NCBI RefSeq assembly: GCF_001517625.2
Contig: NZ_LN999828.1
Coordinates: 1,690,303 to 1,754,302 of the forward strand
Source of the DNA: Clostridium sp. AT4
GTDB taxonomy: Bacteria > Bacillota > Clostridia > Lachnospirales > Lachnospiraceae
DNA length: 64,000 nt
Direction: 5' to 3'
The translations under genes were made by a program, and so were the position numbers. The notes under the pieces are model-generated. The model was not told the DNA's origin. It made no database searches and saw only the letters and a list, made by a program, of their open reading frames with translations. Each line of letters opens with the position of its first letter. Position 1 is the first letter of the stretch. Shown in pieces: positions 28,044-36,802 of the stretch.

Positions 28044-29781
28044 CCCGTTCCACCTCCTCGTTTGAAAGCTGCGACAGACAGATTTCCCGATAAACCTCAC
28101 AGGAAGAAAGAAGCTCTTTATGGGTTCCCATACCGGCCAGATGCCCGTCATCCAGTACCAGAATACAGTCTGCACTTTGGATAGCTGATACCCTCTGGGA
28201 TACGATAAATACCGTCATATCCCCCGTTTTTTCCCGGATCGCTCTTCTCAGCCTGGCATCTGTGGCAAAATCAAGGGCTGATGCGCTGTCATCCAGGATC
28301 AGGATCCGCGGCCTGCGCACCAGAGCCCTGGCAATGGTCAGACGCTGCTTCTGGCCTCCGGACAGATTTCGGCCTCCCTGATCGATCATAAACTCCAATC
28401 CCTGTCCCTTTTTCTCTGCCACTTCCTTTGCCTGGGCAATTTCTAATGCCTCCCAGATTTCCTCATCCGAGGCATCCGCCTTTCCCCAGCGCATATTGTC
28501 TTTAAGGCTCCCCTTAAAAAGCACCGCCTTCTGAGGCACCACTCCGATGATGGAACGGAGCTCTTTCATAGAATAATCCTTCACATCACGGCCGTCTACA
28601 AGAACCATTCCCTTTCCCACATCATAAAACCGGGGGATCAGATTTACAAGCGTAGATTTGCCGGAACCGGTGCCTCCTATGACTCCCACCGTCTGCCCCT
28701 TCATGGCGCAGAATGAAAGATCTGTAAGGACTTCCGACTGAGTCTCCCCATAGGAGAAGCTTACGCGCTTAAATTCCACCATTGGACCGCTTTGTTTTTC
28801 TGCCCCGGCAGGCTTCAAATCGGAGCCGTCCCTTAGGCTGCTTTCCAGCTCAAATACTCCGTCCACCCGCTTCATGCAGGCCACTGCCTTTGAGATCAGG
28901 ATAATAAGATTGGCCATTTTAACCAGTTCTGTGAGGATCTGAGACATATAGTTTACAAGCGCAATGACCTGTCCCTGAGTAATGATGCCTGCATCGGTGC
29001 GTTCTGCCCCCACCCAGATCACAGCCACAGCAGCCAGATTGACGATCACATAGGTAACGGGATTTAAAAGAGCAGAAATTTTTCCCACAAATACCTGCAT
29101 CTGCACCAGGCTGCCATTTTCCTTCTCAAACGTTTTCTTTTCACTTTCCTGCCGGTTAAAGGCACGGATCACCCGGATTCCCATGAGATTTTCTCTCGTA
29201 GTCATCAGTACCCGGTCCAGCTTTTTTTGTACCGCCTGATACAGGGGCATACTGATGAGCATGATCCCAAATACTACGATACATAAAAGAGGGATCGTCA
29301 CTGCAAAAACCATGGCCGCCTTCCGGTCTACCATAAAGGCCATTACCATGGCTCCAAACACTACAAACGGAGACCGCAGAAGCAGGCGCAGAGTCATATT
29401 GATGCCGTTCTGTACCTGATTGATATCGCTGGTCATGCGGGTAATCAGGGCAGATGCTCCCACCTGGTCGATTTCTTTATAAGACAGGCCTGAAATATGC
29501 GTAAACAGATCATTGCGCAGAGCCGTAGCTGCTCCGGTGGCTGCCTTGGCTGCAAAATACTGCGCGGTGAGGGAGCAGGCCAGGCCGATCATTCCAAGGA
29601 GCACCAGAAGGCCTCCCATAAGAGACACATAGCCCGTATCCCTCCCCCCTATTCCAACGTCGATCATACTTGCCACCACCAGAGGCACAAACAGCTCAAA
29701 GCTGGCCTCAAGCATCTTAAAAAGAGGCCCCAGGATGCTTTCTGTCCTGTACGCCTTCATATAACTGAGCAATCGTTTCAT
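28033..29781 (-). CDS. ABC exporter half-transporter with degenerate ATPase site
   Basis: 582 residues, six membrane helices and a nucleotide-binding domain. Walker A GGTGSGKSTLV and signature LSGGQKQRL are intact, but Walker B ends ILILDDSASALD (Asp in place of the catalytic Glu) and the His switch is IVSQRVSAI (Gln for His). This is the usual degenerate partner in heterodimeric exporters. The gene starts four bases inside the 3' end of the yihY-like gene (ATGA), so it is translated from the same run. Known relatives export drugs or lipids; the substrate here is not determinable. Confidence 0.9.
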   Translation of the reverse strand: MKRLLSYMKAYRTESILGPLFKMLEASFELFVPLVVASMIDVGIGGRDTGYVSLMGGLLVLLGMIGLACSLTAQYFAAKAATGAATALRNDLFTHISGLSYKEIDQVGASALITRMTSDINQVQNGINMTLRLLLRSPFVVFGAMVMAFMVDRKAAMVFAVTIPLLCIVVFGIMLISMPLYQAVQKKLDRVLMTTRENLMGIRVIRAFNRQESEKKTFEKENGSLVQMQVFVGKISALLNPVTYVIVNLAAVAVIWVGAERTDAGIITQGQVIALVNYMSQILTELVKMANLIILISKAVACMKRVDGVFELESSLRDGSDLKPAGAEKQSGPMVEFKRVSFSYGETQSEVLTDLSFCAMKGQTVGVIGGTGSGKSTLVNLIPRFYDVGKGMVLVDGRDVKDYSMKELRSIIGVVPQKAVLFKGSLKDNMRWGKADASDEEIWEALEIAQAKEVAEKKGQGLEFMIDQGGRNLSGGQKQRLTIARALVRRPRILILDDSASALDFATDARLRRAIREKTGDMTVFIVSQRVSAIQSADCILVLDDGHLAGMGTHKELLSSCEVYREICLSQLSNEEVERDEQ

Positions 29782-30644
29782 TGCCGTTTCTCCTTGTTTC
29801 TATCGAATTTTTTCCATTCTCCACTGCACAGCCGCACAAAAAACCAGTTCAGCTCTGCCCCCATAAAAAGAATGCACATACAGAAATACAGCCACAAAAG
29901 GAGGATCACAATGGCTGCAAGGCTGCCGTACATATACGAATATCCCCGTCCTCCGATCCGGTTAAAGTAAATGGAAAAGCCCAGAGAAAAAACCATCCAT
30001 ACCAAAGCGGAAAAGAGCGCTCCCGGAATCTGCTTTGCCGCCTTTAAGCGCTTTTCCGGCACAAAGGTATAAATCCCCCAGAAAAAGAAAAACAGAACCA
30101 GAAAAAACCACAGGGATCTGAAATCGATCAGCCGGCCGATCACGGCTCCCACAAAGGGAAAATGTGTGTTCAAAAACCCCCGAAGAAGCTGGCCAAACAC
30201 CAGAAGGATCAGAGAAAGGATGCACACAGCCACAAAAACAATGGTGTAGCCGCAGCAGATCAGCCGGCTGATAATGTACCAGTATTTCTCCTCCTTTCCC
30301 CATACGCGGTCCAGCCCTCTTGCCATGCTGAACATCCCCCTTCCGGCCGACCATAACGCCGTCACCGCTGTAAGGGAAACCATCGTAGCCGGAGACTTTA
30401 AGGAAAGATCATTTACCATGCGAAACGCCAGAGATTTATAATCCTCCGGCGTAAACGCTACGACCAGTTCCATAAATTCCGCCTGCGAAATGGCCGGTAT
30501 CATCTGGACCGCAGTAAGAAGCAGCATAATAAAGGGTACGAAGGACAGGAGCACAAAAAAAGAGACCTGAGCCGCATAGACGGTCATCTCATCCTCCTTG
30601 TACTTCCGGTAAATTTCTCTTCCGACAGCAATCCATTTTACCAT
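29778..30644 (-). CDS. YihY/virulence factor BrkB family membrane protein
   Basis: 288-residue inner membrane protein with about six hydrophobic segments, including the family patterns VSFFVLLSFVPFIMLLL and LWSAGRGMFSMARGLDRVW, and a short basic C-terminal tail (KKFDRNKEKRQ). The family is often misnamed RNase BN. Its role is unclear; lipid or solute export has been proposed for some members. GGGAGAG precedes the ATG. It overlaps the following exporter gene by four bases, suggesting related work at the membrane. Confidence 0.88.
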   Translation of the reverse strand: MVKWIAVGREIYRKYKEDEMTVYAAQVSFFVLLSFVPFIMLLLTAVQMIPAISQAEFMELVVAFTPEDYKSLAFRMVNDLSLKSPATMVSLTAVTALWSAGRGMFSMARGLDRVWGKEEKYWYIISRLICCGYTIVFVAVCILSLILLVFGQLLRGFLNTHFPFVGAVIGRLIDFRSLWFFLVLFFFFWGIYTFVPEKRLKAAKQIPGALFSALVWMVFSLGFSIYFNRIGGRGYSYMYGSLAAIVILLLWLYFCMCILFMGAELNWFFVRLCSGEWKKFDRNKEKRQ

Positions 30645-30674
30645 CCTTCTCTCCCTTCATACAATATCCATTTT

Positions 30675-30953
30675 TTACCAGGTCTCACGAAATTCCCTTT
30701 CTTTCTCCTTTAAAGGAAGATTCTCTGCTTCCATCCCCTCAATTCGTATATAAGGTCCTTCCTGCAGCCCCTGGATCAGACGGCGGATCTCATCCTCTGT
30801 TCCCTGAACCTCCATTTCAACCCGGCCGTCCCACAGGTTTTTCACCCAGCCGGTAAGGCCCAGGCGGCGGGCCAGAAGGCAGGCGGTAAAGCGGAATCCC
30901 ACCTCCTGAACCCGTCCGGAAAAATAAATATGTCTGCGGATCTGTTTCCTCAT
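30675..30953 (-). CDS. Acylphosphatase
   Basis: 92-residue cytosolic enzyme that hydrolyses acyl phosphates such as acetyl phosphate. The catalytic arginine is in FSGRVQEVGFR and the catalytic asparagine in GWVKNLWDGRVE; length matches the family. I choose the ATG at 30953, seven bases after AGAAAGGG; an in-frame GTG six codons earlier overlaps the upstream stop. It sits between the dehydrogenase and the yihY-like gene. Confidence 0.92.
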   Translation of the reverse strand: MRKQIRRHIYFSGRVQEVGFRFTACLLARRLGLTGWVKNLWDGRVEMEVQGTEDEIRRLIQGLQEGPYIRIEGMEAENLPLKEKEREFRETW

Positions 30954-30967
30954 TATATGGCCCTTTC

Positions 30968-31909
30968 TCACATCACATTCCGTGGTGTACCCTTTAAATA
31001 GAAATCCACATTTTCAAATACAGTCACAGCCCGCTTTACCATGGCTTCCTTCGTAGCAAAGGCAGCATGAGGCGTCACGATCGTATTGGGCGCCGAAAAC
31101 AGCGGATGATCCGACGGCACCGGAGGTTCCTGTTCAAATACATCCACACCGGCTCCGGCAAGACGCCCCTCCTTTAATGCCTCTGCAAGAGCTTTCGAAT
31201 CTACGATCGGCCCTCTGGCCGTATTGATCAGTACGGCTGTTTTTTTCATCTTTCCAAGCTCTTTGGCCCCGATCATGCCTCGTGTTTTGTCATTTAATGG
31301 CACATGGAGGGAGATGATATCACTTTCCTCCAGGAGTCTGTCCATATCCACATAGGTTATACCTGGAAGTTCCTTTACGGTACGGCTGTAAGCCAGCACC
31401 CGGCAGCCAAATGCCTTTGCGATCTCTGCCACCCGCAGGCCGATCGCTCCTGTTCCGATGACGCCAAAAGTCTTTCCCTCCAGTTCAAAGCCCACCAAGC
31501 CGTCCTTCGTCCCTTCCCTGCGGCAGACGCTGTCGCAGGAGATCAGATTGCGGTACAGGCCGATAAGCAGGCCAAAGACGAGATCCGCCACCGCACAGGT
31601 AGAATAGCCGGCGCAATTGCACACCGTTACCCCCTGTTTTTTACAGGCCTCCATGTCAATGTGGTCGACCCCTGTAAATGCCACGGATAAAAGCTTCAGA
31701 TTTCTGCAGCCCCGGATCACCTCTCCATTTAAAGGCAGATTCGACACCACGATCACATCCGCATCCTGCCCCCTTCGGATCAGCTCCTGCGTATCCGTTA
31801 CTCTTGTATCATAATAAATAATCTCTGCCCTTCCTTTTAGGGCCTCCTCTGCCATGGAAAGCAGCCGTTCCTTTTCTACACCCAAAGGTTCTATGATGAC
31901 CAGTTTCAT
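30968..31909 (-). CDS. D-2-hydroxyacid dehydrogenase (NAD-dependent)
   Basis: 313 residues, a lactate/glycerate/phosphoglycerate dehydrogenase relative that reduces a 2-oxo acid with NAD(P)H. The dinucleotide-binding motif GVIGTGAIGLRVAEIAKAFG, the catalytic Arg in LINTARGPIVD, the Glu region VFEQEPPV and the catalytic His in VTPHAAFAT are all present. GGAGG precedes the ATG by 8 bases. It follows the Hpt gene after 24 bases. Substrate preference cannot be called. Confidence 0.92.
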   Translation of the reverse strand: MKLVIIEPLGVEKERLLSMAEEALKGRAEIIYYDTRVTDTQELIRRGQDADVIVVSNLPLNGEVIRGCRNLKLLSVAFTGVDHIDMEACKKQGVTVCNCAGYSTCAVADLVFGLLIGLYRNLISCDSVCRREGTKDGLVGFELEGKTFGVIGTGAIGLRVAEIAKAFGCRVLAYSRTVKELPGITYVDMDRLLEESDIISLHVPLNDKTRGMIGAKELGKMKKTAVLINTARGPIVDSKALAEALKEGRLAGAGVDVFEQEPPVPSDHPLFSAPNTIVTPHAAFATKEAMVKRAVTVFENVDFYLKGTPRNVM

Positions 31910-31933
31910 TTTTCCGTCCTCCTTTTAATTCTT

Positions 31934-32302
31934 CTATTCTTCTTTTATAAACTGCTCTGCCGTCTTTATAATTTTCTCATACGCCTCATTTACCACCGCA
32001 AAAGCATCGTTTACTTCTTCCAAAGCCGCTCCTTTTCCCTCAGGACGCAGATCCTCTGTAAGACGGTCCGCCGCCTCATAAAGCGGAACAAATCCCAGAT
32101 TCTGCGCCACCCCCTTTAAGGTGTGGGCCCCTCGAAAGGCTCCCTCACGATCCTCGGATTTTAACGCCTCCTTTAACTGTCCAAAGCTCTTATCATCGGG
32201 AAATTTTAAAAAGAACTTACGGATCAACAGATCGCTGCGCAGTCTGGAACGCACATCCTCATAATCGGCTCCTATTTGTTCATAGCATTCTTTTATTGTC
32301 AT
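31934..32302 (-). CDS. Histidine phosphotransfer (Hpt) protein
   Basis: 122-residue helical protein whose GAHTLKGVAQNLGF motif carries the phosphoaccepting H60. It lies 24 bases after an HD-GYP response regulator and downstream of a hybrid histidine kinase that itself lacks an Hpt domain, so it likely carries phosphate from the kinase receiver to the regulator. The ATG at 32302 follows GAGGTGG; a GTG three codons upstream overlaps that site. Confidence 0.9.
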   Translation of the reverse strand: MTIKECYEQIGADYEDVRSRLRSDLLIRKFFLKFPDDKSFGQLKEALKSEDREGAFRGAHTLKGVAQNLGFVPLYEAADRLTEDLRPEGKGAALEEVNDAFAVVNEAYEKIIKTAEQFIKEE

Positions 32303-32326
32303 AAATACCACCTCTATTACGCCTTT

Positions 32327-33844
32327 TCATATTTTTACAGCCACTCCTACCGCACCCAGATACTGAGGTTTCTGATCTTTCGACCACAGAGTGCGTACCG
32401 TCACACGGCACTTATGGAGTACATTATTAAACAGGAGTTCTATTTCATCCTCCCGCTCAGAATCCTCCGGCGTTGTTTCGCGAACCATTTTTACAATTTT
32501 CCCAGCCTCTGTACCTGCCGAATTTATCCAGGATTCATCTCTTATATCCAGCACATTCGGTTCCATTCCAAAAACCTCTGCCGCATAACCGGACATCTCT
32601 GTAATACCTGTCACTGCGCTGTACTCAAAGCTGACTATGGGGATTTTTGAAAGAAAAAACTGTTTTTTCTCCTCCTGGATCTCTATCTGGCCTACATTGT
32701 ATCCCACCATCCGAAGTTCTTTATTATACAGTTTGCGCTCCACTGTCTCATAGATCTGCCGGTTATGCCTGGTGCCTGGAGAATAAACCTGCAGTTCTTC
32801 GCGGATTAGCTCCTGCACTTCCTCAAGACACTCCAGAAGCAAGGGATTTATGGCGCCGCACTCTCCGTTTAAAATCATTTCCATGGCTTTTTGATGGGAA
32901 AATGCCTTTTTATAGCAACGCTCGCTGGTAAGGGCGTCATACACATCCGCCAAAGATACGATCTGAGCTGAAATCGGGATCTCGTCTCCCTTTAAACCGT
33001 CCGGATACCCTTTTCCGTCATAGCGCTCATGATGCCATCGGCAGATTTCATAGGCAGTCTGGATAAAGGGCTCATCCTTATAAACAGGAAGCTGGGAAAG
33101 CATCTGGGCTCCTATCACAGAATGGCTTTTCATGATCTGAAATTCTTCATCTGTAAGACGGCCCGGCTTATTTAAAATTGAATCAGGCACACTGATTTTT
33201 CCCACGTCATGCAGCGCTGAGGCTGTGCTGATACGCTCAATATCCTCTCTTGTCAGGCCGTAGCGGTCTGTTTTGGAGCATAACTGACGCAGCAGGATTT
33301 CTGTCATTGTATGGATATGAAGAATATGAAGTCCGCTTTCTCCATTTCTGAATTCCACCATATGGCTCAGAATATTGATCATCATATCGTTATTCTTTTC
33401 CTTCTCATAAATCTGGTCTGCCACCATGTGGACCAGACGCTTCTGTTTAGCATAAAGCATGAGCGTATTTTCCACCCTCTTTTGAACCACAAGCGCATTA
33501 AAGGGGCGGCTGATATAGTCTGTAACTCCCATTTCATACGCACGCTCCACATAAGAGGAAGCGCTTTCTGCAGAAATCATAATCACAGGAATGTCGGAAA
33601 TCATATGATATTTATTCATCACAGCCAGAACCTCAAATCCGTTCATCAGAGGCATCATGATATCCAACAGGAGCAGGTCAATATTGGTAGTAAGCTTTTT
33701 TAAATACGCTACCGCCTCAAGACCATTTTCCGCTTCTAAAATTTCGTATCCCTCTCCCAGCATATCCGCAAGGATCGCCCGGTTCATTTCCGAATCATCT
33801 ACGATCAGAATTCTCTGTTTTGTTCTTATTTCCGTACTCTTCAT
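32327..33844 (-). CDS. Response regulator with HD-GYP c-di-GMP phosphodiesterase domain
   Basis: 505 residues. An N-terminal receiver has acidic pocket D16/D17 and phosphoacceptor D61 in LLLLDIMMP. An HD-GYP domain (about 155-345) has H212-D213 in LHDVGKI, RWHHERYDGKGYPDGL and LADVYDAL, the metal ligands expected of an active cyclic-di-GMP phosphodiesterase. A C-terminal ~130 residues resembles a PAS-like sensor (SKIPIVSFEYSAVTGITEMS). Its start lies 50 bases inside the kinase gene. Predicted role: lower c-di-GMP, or switch activity, in response to the upstream sensor. Confidence 0.92.
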   Translation of the reverse strand: MKSTEIRTKQRILIVDDSEMNRAILADMLGEGYEILEAENGLEAVAYLKKLTTNIDLLLLDIMMPLMNGFEVLAVMNKYHMISDIPVIMISAESASSYVERAYEMGVTDYISRPFNALVVQKRVENTLMLYAKQKRLVHMVADQIYEKEKNNDMMINILSHMVEFRNGESGLHILHIHTMTEILLRQLCSKTDRYGLTREDIERISTASALHDVGKISVPDSILNKPGRLTDEEFQIMKSHSVIGAQMLSQLPVYKDEPFIQTAYEICRWHHERYDGKGYPDGLKGDEIPISAQIVSLADVYDALTSERCYKKAFSHQKAMEMILNGECGAINPLLLECLEEVQELIREELQVYSPGTRHNRQIYETVERKLYNKELRMVGYNVGQIEIQEEKKQFFLSKIPIVSFEYSAVTGITEMSGYAAEVFGMEPNVLDIRDESWINSAGTEAGKIVKMVRETTPEDSEREDEIELLFNNVLHKCRVTVRTLWSKDQKPQYLGAVGVAVKI

Positions 33845-36656
33845 CCTTCTTCTCTTTTCTAACCAACTTGTGCAGTGCCCTGCATACCTGATCCAAGTCG
33901 ATGGGTTTTATAAGATGGGCATCCATTCCTGCACCATGCGTTTTTGCGATATCCTCTGCGAACACATTGGCTGTCATGGCGATAATGGGAACCGTCTCTC
34001 CATCCGGCCGTCCTTTACAGGAGCGGATCCTTTTTGCAGCCTCCAGCCCATCCATTTCCGGCATCATAATGTCCATAAGAATGGCGTCAAAGCAGCCTGG
34101 CGGATGATTTTCAAACACCTCTGCAGCCTGTTTTCCATTCTCTGCAGCCGTCACATGCGCACCTTCTTCTTCCAAAAGGCATACGGCAATTTCCCGGTTC
34201 AATTCATTATCGTCAGCCACCAGGATCTTAAGACCATTCAGAACAGCCCGGCAAGATGTCATTTTCCTTTCCTCATGCACATCTGAAGCTTCTCCCTTTT
34301 CAAAGGAAAGCCTGACGGTAAAGCAACTTCCTTCTCCCTGATGGCTTTCTGCCTCAATTACTCCTCCCAGCTGATCGACCAGTTTTTTGGTAATTGCCAT
34401 TCCCAGGCCGGTACCCCGATAGGTAGTTCTGGCCTGTCGATGCTCCTGGGTAAACGCCTCAAATAAATGATCTATATATTCCGGACTCATGCCGATCCCG
34501 GTGTCTTCCACTGTAAATACAAAAAGCATGCTGTTTTCATCTTCTGCCTCTTTATGAACGCAAAAGCGAATCCTTCCGCCGTCTTCTGTATACTTAACTG
34601 CATTGCTTAAAAGATTTAAAAGGATCCGGCGCAGATGAAGAGGATTTCCCACTGCCCGCTCCCCTCTGGCGCAATCCGTCTCTTTTATAAATTCTATCCT
34701 CCTGCCTGTAAGCTGTCCCTCTGTAATGGAAATACAGTCATCCAGGATCTCCTGCAGCTCAAAAGATTCCATGCTGCTTTCTGCTTTTCCGCTTTCCAGC
34801 TTTGCCATATCAAGCACATCGTTGATCAGAGCCATCAGATGACCCGCAGCTCCCTGGATTTTATTCAGACAATCCTCCATCCGCTCCGGATTCCCTATAC
34901 TGCGCCGGGCAATTTCCAGCATTCCCATAATCCCGTTAATCGGCGTACGGATATCGTGGGACATATTAGAGAGGAATTCCGACTTGGCCCTACTGGCGCT
35001 TTTGGCCTCCTCCAGGGCTGTCATCAAACGGCTGTGATACTTATACTGTACATAGACCCATACAAGTCCCGCAATGATCGCTGCGATCATAACGCATAAA
35101 AGGATCATAAGTCCGGGATACTGGTAGGCCACTCTGGCAATGGAAAAAGGCGGGGTACCGTAATCGGTGTTCCTGCTGATAACCTGATCTACAAAATCAG
35201 AATCCATGCTCTTTATACCCTTATTCAGGATCCGGACCAGAATACTGTCAAGATCCTCGGAAATACCAATATTAAAATACTGATAATGCGATGTAAACGA
35301 TGTCTTATATTTATCCTTTATATCGTCAAACACAGTTTTTTCCACCTGATAGGTATACGCATAGGAAGCATCTGCTCTTCCCGTCTCCATCGCCTTTAAA
35401 CATTCTGCAAAGGAATCACAGTATACCAGGCAGTCCTTTCCCAGAGTTTCAGGCAGGCTTTCAGGAAAAACAGAATTTCCGATCACAGCGATCTTCTCTT
35501 TTTCTCCCTTGGAATCCTTAAATTCAAGCCAGGACATACCTGCACTTACATAGGAATCCGTCAGCTTGTAGCCCAGATCCTCTGCCCGTGAAAAGCTATC
35601 ATGACAGTCAATGCACAAATCCGGCCTTTTTCCATCTAAAAGAGTTTTATATTCCTCTCTGGTCCTGGAGATCAAAATCTGATACCGTATCCCCACCCGC
35701 TCTGCAATATCCGCAAAAAGTTCCGGAAGGATTCCCTTCATCTGTCCGTCTTCATAGTAGGAATAGGGAAAGCGGTCCGGATTTACCGCCACCGTAAAAA
35801 CACTTCCATTTTTTTCCAGCTGATCCAGATATTTCTTTTCATTCTGGCTCAGATGAAGCGATCCATGGAGCTGATCTTCATAATATTGACTGGAAAGCAG
35901 CGTTCTCCATCCCGGTTCGTCCTGATCCATAGCCGCGATGGCCTGATCCACCCACTGCAAAAGCTTTGTATCTTCTTTGCGTACCATAACATAAAATGGT
36001 TCCCGGGAAAAAATATCCAGCATCCATTCATTCTTAACTGCCCGCAAACTGGTAGTAACTGCTGCATCTACCTCACCGCTTTGAAGTCCGTCATAAAGAG
36101 CGGCTGCATCTGGATAATAAACACTTTCATAGGAAAAGCCCTTCATTTCGGCAAATTTTTTAAAATTTTCATTTCTGATGTTTTGACGGATCATTCCTAC
36201 CCTCATCCCGTCATAGGTAGAATAGTCCTGAGGAATGATCTGTTCATTTCCCGCCTTTATCGTCAGCATGGTGCCGCAGGTACCTACAGGCTGATTTGAA
36301 AACACAAAATCCTCTTCCCATTGCCCGCGTTTTACCGCCGATGTCACAAGGTCAACTTCTCCGTTTTTCAGCATTTTCAGGACGCCGCCATTCTCAGCGT
36401 TTGCAGTTTTATATTCATAAACTACATTTCCATAACGGCTCAGCTTCTGAAGAAAGTCATAGCCGTAACCGCTGCGCACTCCATCTGCATCCGTCATATG
36501 ATAGCCTTCCATGGAGAATACTCCCACCCGGATGATCCGTTTTTTCTCCTGACAATAGCCAGGAAACGCCAGGATCAAAGTAAGGAAAACAGCGGTGGCA
36601 GCTAAAATTTTCCATTTAACGTTCGTGTGCACGGTCTGTTTCTTCTCCGTTTCCAA
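33795..36656 (-). CDS. Hybrid sensor histidine kinase with two solute-binding domains
   Basis: 953-residue membrane sensor. Signal/anchor (KILAATAVFLTLILAFPGYC), two tandem SBP_bac_3 domains outside the membrane (about 40-265 and 285-500), one membrane helix (515-537), HisKA with H567 in SNMSHDIRTPING, HATPase with NLLSNAVKYT and DTGIGMS, and a C-terminal receiver with D862 in LMDIMMPEMDG. Such domains usually bind amino acids or similar small solutes (EvgS/BvgS architecture). The start is TTG, eight bases after GAGAGG. The 3' end overlaps the response regulator by 50 bases. Confidence 0.92.
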   Translation of the reverse strand: METEKKQTVHTNVKWKILAATAVFLTLILAFPGYCQEKKRIIRVGVFSMEGYHMTDADGVRSGYGYDFLQKLSRYGNVVYEYKTANAENGGVLKMLKNGEVDLVTSAVKRGQWEEDFVFSNQPVGTCGTMLTIKAGNEQIIPQDYSTYDGMRVGMIRQNIRNENFKKFAEMKGFSYESVYYPDAAALYDGLQSGEVDAAVTTSLRAVKNEWMLDIFSREPFYVMVRKEDTKLLQWVDQAIAAMDQDEPGWRTLLSSQYYEDQLHGSLHLSQNEKKYLDQLEKNGSVFTVAVNPDRFPYSYYEDGQMKGILPELFADIAERVGIRYQILISRTREEYKTLLDGKRPDLCIDCHDSFSRAEDLGYKLTDSYVSAGMSWLEFKDSKGEKEKIAVIGNSVFPESLPETLGKDCLVYCDSFAECLKAMETGRADASYAYTYQVEKTVFDDIKDKYKTSFTSHYQYFNIGISEDLDSILVRILNKGIKSMDSDFVDQVISRNTDYGTPPFSIARVAYQYPGLMILLCVMIAAIIAGLVWVYVQYKYHSRLMTALEEAKSASRAKSEFLSNMSHDIRTPINGIMGMLEIARRSIGNPERMEDCLNKIQGAAGHLMALINDVLDMAKLESGKAESSMESFELQEILDDCISITEGQLTGRRIEFIKETDCARGERAVGNPLHLRRILLNLLSNAVKYTEDGGRIRFCVHKEAEDENSMLFVFTVEDTGIGMSPEYIDHLFEAFTQEHRQARTTYRGTGLGMAITKKLVDQLGGVIEAESHQGEGSCFTVRLSFEKGEASDVHEERKMTSCRAVLNGLKILVADDNELNREIAVCLLEEEGAHVTAAENGKQAAEVFENHPPGCFDAILMDIMMPEMDGLEAAKRIRSCKGRPDGETVPIIAMTANVFAEDIAKTHGAGMDAHLIKPIDLDQVCRALHKLVRKEKKDEEYGNKNKTENSDRR

Positions 36657-36699
36657 AACAGCATCCTCTCCATTTGCAGATTTTTTCTTTTATCTGTCC

Positions 36700-36728
36700 A
36701 TTATATCGAAATTTTTTCTTTTAAGCAA
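36700..36728 (-). promoter_or_regulatory. Sigma-A promoter of the phosphorelay/exporter run
   Basis: Minus strand TTGCTT (36723-36728), 17 bases, TATAAT (36700-36705), about 44 bases before the kinase TTG start. It is the only convincing promoter I see before the eight-gene run. Confidence 0.65.
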
Positions 36729-36748
36729 CGGCCTGGGGGCAAAAACAG

Positions 36749-36796
36749 AAAAATCCCCGGACAAAAGGCCGTCTCCAGCCGCTGTCCGGGGATTTT
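36749..36796. terminator. Bidirectional terminator after the hydrogenase gene
   Basis: Twelve-base stem AATCCCCGGACA/TGTCCGGGGATT, with TTTT on the minus-strand side and A-rich flank on the other, 6 bases beyond the hydrogenase stop region and upstream of the kinase promoter. Confidence 0.88.
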
Positions 36797-36802
36797 ATCT
36801 TT

